A stretch of DNA of 64,000 bases, from positions 152,285-216,284 of the forward strand of contig CAWZYM010000445.1 in NCBI GenBank assembly GCA_963966185.1. The letters are read 5' to 3'. The DNA comes from Rhabditoides inermis (taxonomy: Eukaryota; Nematoda; Chromadorea; Rhabditida; Rhabditidae). This document shows, one piece after another, positions 11,741 through 22,000 of this stretch (positions are counted from its first letter, which is position 1; the number at the start of each line of letters is the position of its first letter). Below the pieces are notes generated by a model. That model worked only from the letters and a program-made list of their open reading frames with translations. It made no database searches and was not told the origin of the DNA. A program made the translations under genes and the position numbers.

Positions 11741-11854
11741 TCTGTTAAAAAAGTACTTGCGTGAAGAGGGTCAGTTTGTCTTGACCCAATTCAACAAAAG
11801 CGCATCCATAAAACATTTACAAATACTAACACAAACCTCCTCCTCCTCCTTCTC

Positions 11855-11923
<69 letters not shown>

Positions 11924-12786
11924 CTCTCTCTGTTTCTCTCTCTGTTTCTCTCTCTGTTTCTCTCTCTCTCTCTAACATTTAAATGTATTCTCATATTTCA
12001 TATGTCAACGGTCCGGTATTTGCAATTTGCAGGTTTGTATTATTTTATGCATGCGCTTGACTCTGACTTTCTTTACGCAAGTACTTTTTGACAGATAATA
12101 CTTGTGCTTTTGTAAAAAAACTTCATTGAAATTTCTTCTCTTATTTATTGTCACGTTCTTCTTTAATTAATAATAATAATAATAATAATATTTATTACCG
12201 CGTATACTATATATATGAACACAGGACAAACACATAATTAGAGTGAATACGGCATTGGAAAATAAATAAACACAAAAATAGGATAAAACAGATAACACAG
12301 GTTCCCAAATGAGCACTCATCTAATTTTGGACGGAGGGAACAAATGGGGGTTATCTAGGAGGTACGATTTCACTGTTTGATATTTCGCAGATAAAATGAT
12401 GTTGTTGGGGAGCGTGTTCCATAGTGCAAAAACCCTACTGAAAAACGTGCTGCTCTTTAAAGTTGTGTCAAAGCAAGGAATCAGGCGCCACCCATGAGAA
12501 ACACGAGACCGGGAAGGTACAATGTTGAAGAGGCCAGAATACTCTAGACTAGTGCGATTAGTCATAACCTTATAATTAGTACGCACAGAGCTATGATGGA
12601 AGAGAAACGATGGTAGCAAGTAATTCATTACTACAGAATGCAGTTCGTGTTGCGTATACGGAACTAGATTTTCATAGCATTGTATATAAACGCTTTTAAA
12701 CGACAAAATTCTCAACATTTGCGGTCGCGGTGGCATAAGTGCATGTCTGCCTTGTCTGCGCCCTCTGCTATCAGCTTGCTCTCTCG

Positions 12787-12845
<59 letters not shown>

Positions 12846-13008
12846 GGCCAACGTTGACTGGAAACGTCCACACACCCTACTGTGTGAATTTAACTAACAT
12901 GAATGGGATGAGTTCACGCTGTTGCTAACATTTGGATATGGCTTCTTGAAACCTCTAGCGCGAGCCTTTTCCTAATCCAAAAGAGAGAGCGCTGCGTGCC
13001 CTCTCTAA
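11741..13008 (+). mobile_element. Helitron/HINE-like non-autonomous element, copy 1, carrying a CR1 fragment
   Basis: It begins TCTGTTAAAAAAGTAC after an A and ends in CCTCTCTAA after an imperfect terminal hairpin. The 5' part (11741-12095) is a large inverted repeat around a (CT)n core: tctgttaaaaaagtac and gtactttttgacaga at its ends, acccaattcaac inside. The 3' part (about 12725-13008) matches 31105-31474. In between lies the 3' end of a CR1-like LINE on the minus strand. TC...CTRR ends with a 3' hairpin are a Helitron hallmark. A 5' inverted block with a microsatellite core recalls Helentron-derived (HINE/DINE-1) elements. The following base is G, not the expected T, so the right edge may have drifted. 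Confidence 0.5.
12165..12720 (-). mobile_element. CR1-like LINE 3' fragment
   Basis: The minus strand encodes the last part of a CR1-like ORF, with motifs like those ending the LINE at 34-1857 (a NIVPSRSR stretch, IPCFD, then FALWNTLP). It finishes in a stop and an (ATT)n tail at about 12170-12190. The fragment is 5'-truncated. A degenerate stretch of the same sequence is visible at about 30930-31060 inside the second Helitron-like copy, so it may have been carried there. Confidence 0.65.
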
Positions 13009-13390
13009 GTCAGATGCAGGTTTGGTTCGGAATAAGGGGGGGGGGGTGGAAAGGAGAGAGGGAGGGAGAGGGGGAGAGAGAGACGATCAAGAACTGCCAT
13101 CAATGTTTCTTGGCGCGCGAAACTGTATTTCCAGTAATCTCTCTCTCTCTCTCTCTCTCCCAGTCTTTTCCCTTTTCTCCATTTCTCCATGCTCTGTTAT
13201 AAACATACATAGTATGGAACTAATGCAATTTTTCTATAGTTGTAGCGCTTCCCGTTCGAATTGTTTTTTCGTTGTTGAAACACCTGTCGCCCGGTCGTCG
13301 ATGTCCATCATCATCTTCCATTGCGCGGGGTTTTTATGGTAATCTAGAGACGAACCATTTCCTACCGTAGTCCTGAAGTGTTATCCATCA
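13009..13390. other. Short unique stretch with (G)n, (GA)n and (CT)n runs
   Basis: It contains a ten-base G run near 13038-13047, purine-rich runs to 13084 and a CT run at about 13139-13159. Nothing else was recognised. Confidence 0.6.
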
Positions 13391-14718
13391 CTGCAGTGAC
13401 GGAAGAGGAGCATACAGTACATGGCTGTCTCGCCGCAGTGACGGGAAAAGAGCATACAGTACATGGCTGTCTCGCCGCAGTGACGGAAGAAGAGCATACA
13501 GTACATGGCTGTCTCGCCGCAGTGACGGGAGAGGACCATACAGTACATGGCTGTCTCGCCGCAGTGACGGAAGAGGAGCATACAGTACATGGCTGTCTCG
13601 CCGCAGTGACGGGAGAGGACCATACAGTACATGGCTGTCTCGCCGCAGTGACGGAAGAGGAGCATACAGTACATGGCTGTCTCGCCGCAGTGACGGAAGA
13701 GGAGCATACAGTACATGGCTGTCTCGCCGCAGTGACGGAAGAAGAGCATACAGTACATGGCTGTCTCGCCGCAATGACGGGAGAGGAGCATACAGTACAT
13801 GGCTGTCTCGCCGCAGTGACGGGAGAGGAGCATACAGTACATGGCTGTCTCGCCGCAGTGACGGGAGAGGAGCATACAGTACATGGCTGTCTTGCCGCAG
13901 TGACGGAAGAGGAGCATACAGTACATGGCTGTCTCGCCGCAGTGACGGAAGAGGAGCATACAGTACATGGCTGTCTCGCCGCAGTGACGGAAGAAGAGCA
14001 TACAGTACATGGCTGTCTCGCCGCAATGACGGGAGAGGAGCATACAGTACATGGCTGTCTCGCCGCAGTGACGGGAGAGGAGCATACAGTACATGGCTGT
14101 CTCGCCGCAGTGACGGGAAAAGAGCATACAGTACATGGCTGTCTCGCCGCAGTGACGGAAGAAGAGCATACAGTACATGACTGTCTCGCCGCAGTGACGG
14201 AAGAAGAGCATACAGTACATGGCTGTCTCGCCGCAATGACGGGAGAGGAGCATACAGTACATGGCTGTCTCGCCGCAGTGACGGGAGAGGAGCATACAGT
14301 ACATGGCTGTCTCGCCGCAGTGACGGAAGAAGAGCATACAGTACATGGCTGTCTCGCCGCAATGACGGGAGAGGAGCATACAGTACATGGCTGTCTCGCC
14401 GCAGTGACGGGAGAGGAGCATACAGTACATGGCTGTCTCGCCGCAGTGACGGGAGAGGAGCATACAGTACATGGCTGTCTTGCCGCAGTGACGGAAGAGG
14501 AGCATACAGTACATGGCTGTCTCGCCGCAGTGACGGAAGAGGAGCATACAGTACATGGCTGTCTCGCCGCAGTGACGGAAGAAGAGCATACAGTACATGG
14601 CTGTCTCGCCGCAATGACGGGAGAGGAGCATACAGTACATGGCTGTCTCGCCGCAGTGACGGGAGAGGAGCATACAGTACATGGCTGTCTCGCAGCAGTG
14701 ACGGGAGAGGAGCATACA
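13391..14718. repeat. 42-bp minisatellite, about 32 units, with higher-order structure
   Basis: The 42-bp unit contains gagcatacagtacatggctg and tctcgccgcagtgacgg. Units differ at fixed sites: gaagaggag, gaagaagag, ggagaggag or ggaaaagag; gcagtgacg or gcaatgacg; tctcgcc or tcttgcc. A six-unit order of variants recurs (units 10-15 and 24-29), giving a 252-bp higher-order repeat. Because 42 is divisible by three, several frames on both strands stay open for about 470-560 codons. This is an arithmetic effect, not evidence of a protein. Confidence 0.93.
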
Positions 14719-15785
14719 GCCCCTTCCTCCCTCCCTCGCCTCTTCTCTCTCGCAGCTTCTCGCGGCCTGCTCCTCCACCGTAGACCGCGCATTGCATCCC
14801 GCCTTGTCATTGACTGTCCGTGTTCCGGCCGGCCCTCCAGATAGCCCCTCCCTCCATCCCTCGCATCTTCTCTCTCGCAGCTTCTCGCGGCCTGCTCCTC
14901 CACCGTAGACCGCGCATTGCATCCCGCCTTGTCATTGACTGTCCGTGTTCCGGCCGGCCCTCCAGATAGCCCCTCCCTCCATCCCTCGCATCTTCTCTCT
15001 CGCAGCTTCTCGCGGCCTGCTCCTCCACCGTAGACCGCGCATTGCATCCCGCCTTGTCATTGACTGTCCGTGTTCCGGCCGGCCCTCCAGATAGCCCCTC
15101 CCTCCATCCCTCGCATCTTCTCTCTCGCAGCTTCTCGCGGCCTGCTCCTCCACCGTAGACCGCGCATTGCATCCCGCCTTGTCATTGACTGTCCGTGTTC
15201 CGGCCGGCCCTTCAGATAGCCCCTCCCTCCATTCCTCGCCTCTTCTCTCTCGCAGCTTCTCGCGGCCTGCTCCTCCACCGTAGACCGCGCATTGCATCCC
15301 GCCTTGTCATTGACTGTCCGTGTTCCGGCCGGCTCTCCAGATATCCCCTCCCTCCATCCCTCGCATCTTCTCTCTCGCAGCTTCTCGCGGCCTGCTCCTC
15401 CACCGTAGACCGCGCATTGCATCCCGCCTTGTCATTGACTGTCCGTGTTCCGGCCGGCCCTCCAGATAGCCCCTCCCTCCATCCCTCGCATCTTCTCTCT
15501 CGCAGCTTCTCGCGGCCTGCTCCTCCACCGTAGACCGCGCATTGCATCCCGCCTTGTCATTGACTGTCCGTGTTCCGGCCGGCCCTCCAGATAGCCCCTC
15601 CCTCCATCCCTCGCCTCTTCTCTCTCGCAGCTTCTCGCGGCCTGCTCCTCCACCGTAGACCGCGCATTGCATCCCGCCTTGTCATTGACTGTCCGTGTTC
15701 CGGCCGGCTCTCCAGATAGCACCTCCCTCCCTCCCTCGCCTCTTCTCTCTCGCAGCTTCTCGCGGCCTGCTCCTCTACCGTAATG
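14719..15785 (-). repeat. 125-bp minisatellite array, minus orientation, about 8.5 units
   Basis: This is the same 125-bp unit as at 1858-3695, read on the other strand, and it abuts the 42-bp array directly. Most units here carry a gatgcgagggatggaggg variant (plus strand ccatccctcgcatc) not seen in the other arrays, so this array has homogenised separately. Confidence 0.93.
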
Positions 15786-16092
15786 CATCCTGCCTTGGCA
15801 TTGACCAGATCGCCCGTCCCTCTCCCTTTCACCATGATCGGTTCGCTCAATACAACGACACAATTTGATTTAGCTATACGCGCTTAGTATCGCTGCAGTC
15901 CTCACTCTTCAAGTCCGCATGACACACAACCACCTTCTTTCGAAAACACGTTTCCATACAATATGAATGTATTATAATAAACTACATTTTAACTTTCTAA
16001 GTAAGAATGATACGGCTATGATTTTATAGAGTGGTGTTATATGTGATGCATCTCGTAATCTGTATGAACATTTAGCTTGGGTTTTTTGTTCT
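15786..16092. other. 3' flank of the large mosaic gene
   Basis: This is AT-rich sequence after the stop of the minus-strand gene. It probably holds the 3' UTR; a TATAAA-like string lies near 16025 on the minus strand. No other feature was seen. Confidence 0.5.
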
Positions 16093-19000
16093 TCATAACG
16101 TCTCCTCTTCATTTTCTTCCTCGATCTCGCCTCGTCCCCACTTCTCACATTGCTCCGAGTTGACAACAAGGCAGTGCCACTCTCGCTCCAGAGAATCCTG
16201 AAGAAACCATATAATTCTACACATGATGACGACACCACTGCAATGAGATAACTCACGGTGTACCACTGGATTCTGCGGTTCTTTTCCTCGAGTCGGAATC
16301 CGAAGGGTGGTGGGGGAACGAGACGAGGTCCGGTGAAACTGAGAGAGAACAGGGTGAGCTGTCGTGGTGTCCTTCACTCACTCTGGTCTCTCGGGGTGTG
16401 TCCAATGCGTGTCTTGCCAGAGGTTCTTGCGTGGATTAAACGACTTCCACTTGGTATGGCGGGTCTCCCAACGCGTATCCGCAACTGCAGCTTTCGACGG
16501 CTGTGGATGCTGTAAAAATAGTTTGTAAAGGGAAAAAAGTATGAAGTGATGCATACGTTAGATGAGATTTATCTTAACTTCAAAGATACACTATATAAAA
16601 GAGCGAATACACTCACGAAGACCTCCTTTGCGGCTTCCTCCCATTCGGTGCCGACCCATTGTAGATAGTGGAAGTCGTCATCATACGTCACTGCGAACTT
16701 CTCGTTCTTCTTTGCAATCTCCGTTTTCCACACTTTGTAGAACTCGGATACCTGTATTGTGTATTGTACTCATCAGTCCCTCCCTGACCTCCTCACCCTC
16801 TCATCTGTCACTATCTCGGCGGCCTTTATGAAGATCTGGTTGCAGGTTTCCCCTCCCTCCTTGTCTTCCGTTCCCTGTAACACCCCCTTCCATCACATGT
16901 CTTTCCTTCTTTCTGTCACTTTGTAGTCGATCAGTTGGCAGTCGGATCGGATCGTTGGTGCGAGGTATGCGAGTGCTTTCTCCAGCCTTTCCTTCTCGTA
17001 GTTCCGGGGCTCTGGTCGTAGCATCTGCGGTTTCTTGTTCGGGTTCGTGTATCTCTCGAGGGGCTGCGGTTCAACTGTTCCCCACGGAACTGGCACCTCA
17101 AATCACAACATGAAGATGGATCATACGAGTGAGCACGAGGCTACAAGGTGAACGCAAGAGAACTGCAACTCACTCCTCGTCTGTTCTTCTCCTGGACTTT
17201 CTTTTCGAACTCGTTGACCATCTTTGGTTTCGGCTTTTGCGGCTGAAACAAACAGGAAACATCAGTTGTATTCTTAATATACAAATGTTTACCCTCTGGT
17301 ATGGAATCATGCGAACTTCATCTTTGAGGGGCACCTGAATGCAAGTGGATGAGACCGTGCATGTGATGAGTGGTATGAAAACTCACATCGTTGATCCAGT
17401 CACGGAAGATTGTTTCTGACTGGGGACGGTACCGGAATGCTCTGTATAGATTGTTCTTCAGAGCATTCTGGAACACAGCCTGAAATGGAGTTTCGAATAC
17501 AAGCCGTAGTACTTTTACGACTGTACAGTTACAGTGAACTCACATATGCAGCTTTCCTCGGCGACTTGAGTTGGATTCTTTCTTTCACATACAACATACT
17601 CCATTCGGTATGCATGATCTCTCTTTCCTTGCGAGTCACATAATACTGAAAAAAATGTTGTAACAAACTACAGTGAAGCGAATCATACTTTGTGACTGGG
17701 TGACCATGGGTATTCCCGGATGATGCCTTCGGGTCCTTCTTCCGGAACATGGAAGAGAAGTCCAGCTGGTATTCCAGGGAAGCGGGCCCTCAGATCCGCA
17801 TTCCTTGCCTCGATCTTGTTCACCTGAAACTCACAATTCGAAGAATCCTCACTATTGAGCTATACTTACCTCTGCTGTTTTCTCTGCTTCCTTTTGGGCG
17901 GTTTCTGCTCTGGCTTCTTTCTTCATTCTGAACAAAACATCTTGATAATCTGTTTCAGTTATTGAGTTTACTTGTTGCGGATAAACTTTTGGATGATGTC
18001 TCCTATCCAGTTTCTTCCGAACAAGCTCAGCTGGTATTTCCGGTACAATCCGAGGACCTCCTCGCGGTCGCGCATCGTGAAATCCTTAGAATGTGACTGT
18101 TATAAATTAGTGAAACACACATTCTTTGGATTTGTGAATGAGAGTGACTATGTACGAGAATAAAATATCGTTTTGATCAATCTACTAGTCTAACGTGTTA
18201 TTAGTCGAACATTTCTAAAACTCACATCGTAGACAGGAGAAAGCGATTTCGGGAGGACGATTATCATCACATGGATAAATCGAGTGAACATCTAAAAAAA
18301 GAAACCTCTAAGAGTGTACTACAAGGGAACATACGTCCGGAGTTGTGATCAATGTCTGGATCATGTTAAAAATCGCGTATGCCACACACATGATCAAAGA
18401 CAAGCTGAAATGATATCGAAATACGGAAAATTCACTTCAAGAAACTCACTATTCCCATAGGGGCTCATTCCAATCAGAGGCGATCGCTAGAAGAAGCCAC
18501 GTCATGAAATTGAGAACGGATCCGGGAATGAGAAAAGGCAGATTTCTCTGCGTCTGTAATCAGCAGTGAGAACAGGTCTTCCAACTCTTCGCTCACCTTC
18601 TTCACATTGTGTCTTGTGACAGGGTTCTCGACGATGTACTGCTGTCTGCGGGCGCCTAGATGGGGACGGAACCTGTATGTGAATGTCAGATGAGGATCAT
18701 GGCTAAGCTAAGAGTAGGCTCAACGTACTTCTTCAGCAGCTTGGATGCCTCGGTCAGCGCTCCATTCAGAATCATCGGAAGACCCATCAAGAAGACCATC
18801 GGTACGTAGGAGGGCGTTGTCTTCGCGGAGAATCGTCCCATGCAAGTCCATGTAGTGGGTATCTGCATAATATAAGCGTCATTTCTTGTGCAGTCGCGCT
18901 GTCACTTGCCTCTTCCCATCCATACACCACCGCAGCCAGCACGGAGATGAATGTAGCCGCATAGGGTCCGAGAGTGCGCGACTGAATAGAATCAAGTAGC

Positions 19001-22000
19001 GGGTCAAATAGGCTCAATAGGCTCATCTCTCACCAGTTCTAGTAGCCCATATCGCCGCCTTCCTTCACAGTCGGCGTCCCAAACATTTCTATTCAGATTT
19101 TTGAATAGTGTGAACGTGTTGAGAGCCTCATTGCTCCACATCCACTGACCTTAAATCGATTTGAAAAATGTAAAAAAGTCGATGATAAAATTTGCAATAT
19201 TCAATTTTTGGATGTAGGACGTTCCCTCCATTTTTGCAAGGTCCTCCACTTTTGCATGGTCCTCCACTAGCATGAACGATTTCTCCACCGACCATGAACG
19301 ATCCCTCCACTTTGCTAGGACGTTCCCTCCACTTTAAATTTAGGCGTTTCTCATCTAATGTGTAACGTTTGAATGTTCTAATTCATTATTTATCCATAAA
19401 TATGAATTTTAATAATGCCTAGAAACTTTCACCACGTTTGCTCATAGTAAGTGCTTCACATCTCACAAATACACAAATCGCTCTCCTTCCATTAGGAGCC
19501 ATGGCCCATGCGCGAGCCAACCAGAGAGACGATATCGTATTCGCGATGTCGCTACTTACTTGTAAACGGATATGAAGATATCATAATTAATAGAAAATGA
19601 GTTCAATATTCATCTGCCCGTTTGTCTGAGAGATATCAGAACTGAGTGTGAGTAGTGGAAGAATGAAGACAAACAACAACATTCACACCTCGTATAGTTT
19701 CACTCTTTTCACGAGAGACATTAGAGTGGTTAGACGAAAATCAGAACGCGTTGGACGATGTTTTAATTTTTACAAAACTTTGCGTGTGTAGCCAAATTCG
19801 AACCGCTGCTTGCAAAGCGAGAGCGTTACCTTTACGCCACGTGGTCATGTGAGAGAGTCAGTGGAACGGAGATACTAAAGGCATCACAAATCTGCTGTGC
19901 ATTTCGTTCAGTATACTGTATGTTCAAAATCCACGATAATGTTTTCATTTTCACCGAAAAATCCTGAGCTAAGTGCGAGTCTATTATATATGCGAGTCTA
20001 GAATCAAAGTACTTATTGTTAAAACTAATCTTACACCATTAGTGACAATTTGTTCACTAGTAAATAAATCCAAAGTAATGTTTTGATCATATGATGACTT
20101 CATGCACAAAAGACGTTCGCGTTTTTGCATAATTGTTCAGAATAGTAATCTAATTTCCTAAGTGTGGATCAATCGTTCGTCCGATACTAATTGTAAGGGT
20201 ATCGTAGTAGGGTATATCCGATATCAGTATGTTTAAAACCCCGATTCATGTCTGGCAGTGATTCTTTAGCATATAGCAATCCGCGAAACTACATATGGGA
20301 TATGGGCCATAGGCCATAGGGTTGTTTTTTGGTTTGTTGATAAAGTAGAATTTAAATATTGTTAACCCACAGAGCTGTGCTATAGCTCCGTATAATATCG
20401 TGAAACATTATCCGAGAATGCAGTCACTTATGAAAATCATTTTTTTTTAATTGAAATTGTTGAAAAGTTAAGTTGGATAATACAGTTGCTGCAAGAAAGT
20501 GCGGTAAGGTTAGTTTCGATTCCAAAGCCCGTACGACGCGCGAAAAGATTCACAAAATTCTCTACTTGTGATGATGCGTTACTTGAACAATATTATCGTA
20601 ATGCGGCAGCGGGATTTGGCTAACATGTTGAAAAAAAAATGATGTAGTGGTTTTACAAACTAGCATATTATTACATTGTTTGTACGTAGTGCTGACTTGA
20701 ATAAATAGTTATGCTGAATGTAAAATTCATTATTTATGGCTAAATAATGTATTAGAACATTCAAACGTTACACATTAGAAGTGAAACGCCTAAATTTAAA
20801 GTGGAGGGAACGTCCTATCAAAGTGGAGGGATCGTTCATGGTGGTGGAGGAATCGTCCTTTGCACTCAAACTAAAAATTGTGGAGGGAACGTCCTACATT
20901 CCAATTTTTGAATGAGATTGAGAATATTAGTATCATCTAACTCACAAGCGACGTATGATGACGAAATAAGCCAATAGAATATCCGGCATACCGGCATACT
21001 GAACTGTATCACGTCAGGATGTCTATAATAACGATACATAGTACTGGCTTGTATTGATTGATGTTCTCACTTGAACATCGCAGCTCCGAGGTTTCCAAAC
21101 GCAAGCGTCGTGTGTCGATAGTCCTGGTACGTGTCTTGTGGATCCTGGTGACATTTAACTTCATTTCATTTTTGTTAAACGCTTCCTGTTTTATTTTCAC
21201 CTGGTTCTCCGACACTTTCGTGATCTTGGCCGCCATTTTCGAGAGGAGGGTGAGGATACTGCTCGAGGCAACGATCACGCTTCCGACAGTCGATGGAGAG
21301 AGGATCGACACCTACAACCACATGTCAATACTTCGTTATTTGTCAGTATCACCAGTAACAAGTAACAAAGAGATAATGTCTCATTTGTCATACGGGCGAG
21401 GAAAGCCGGAAACATTGCATTCTCGAAGTGTTTTTCACTTTGGTATGCCCGAAGAAAAATTTCTCACATTTGTCATTAAAGTGACAATTTTATTGATCTG
21501 TAATCAAAAAAAATTGAGTTTTGAGTTGGCGGGCTTTACTTATTCTCGCTATAACTCTTGAACTTGAGATGCGTATTACATAGGGATGTGTTTAACGGCT
21601 TCTACGGCTCAAGTTTATGCTAGAAACTGAAATTCATCTTACAATTGTACTTAAAAATTCCAGTCATTCAAGACGTTTTCGACACTTAACTGTGATGTGA
21701 CCTCACTTTTTTTGTTTCATCCGGAAGAGTAAGAAAATACAATTCAAATTGGCGCGCGGGCTTTTCGCGCCGAGACCATTTGAGCAACTCGGTCGCGGCG
21801 CGGTCGCACTATCCGTCTGGATCGGTTTTCTCATTTTTAATGAATGTTATGTTCATGAAAAGAGATTGTATTTTCATTTTCTTGCACGTGAATTTCTTGG
21901 TTTGTACAAGAAGTTTAGAGTGGTATGTCCCTTTAAATTAGAGAACGCGCGTCAGCACCCTCTTTTTCATAGTGATTGTCCACGCGCGCTAGAATGCCGC

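Noticed and set aside
13391..14718. Regular array considered as a CRISPR-like locus
   Set aside because: There are no unique spacers; units are contiguous and the host is eukaryotic.
13362..15047. Reading frames of about 470-560 codons on both strands over the 42-bp array
   Set aside because: A 42-bp unit without stops stays open in several frames; no start context, splice site or domain supports any of them.
20946..20998. Extra exon of the large gene between exons 13 and 14
   Set aside because: It has splice-like borders, but including it breaks the phase into the next exon, whereas joining exon 13 directly to 19088 keeps the frame.
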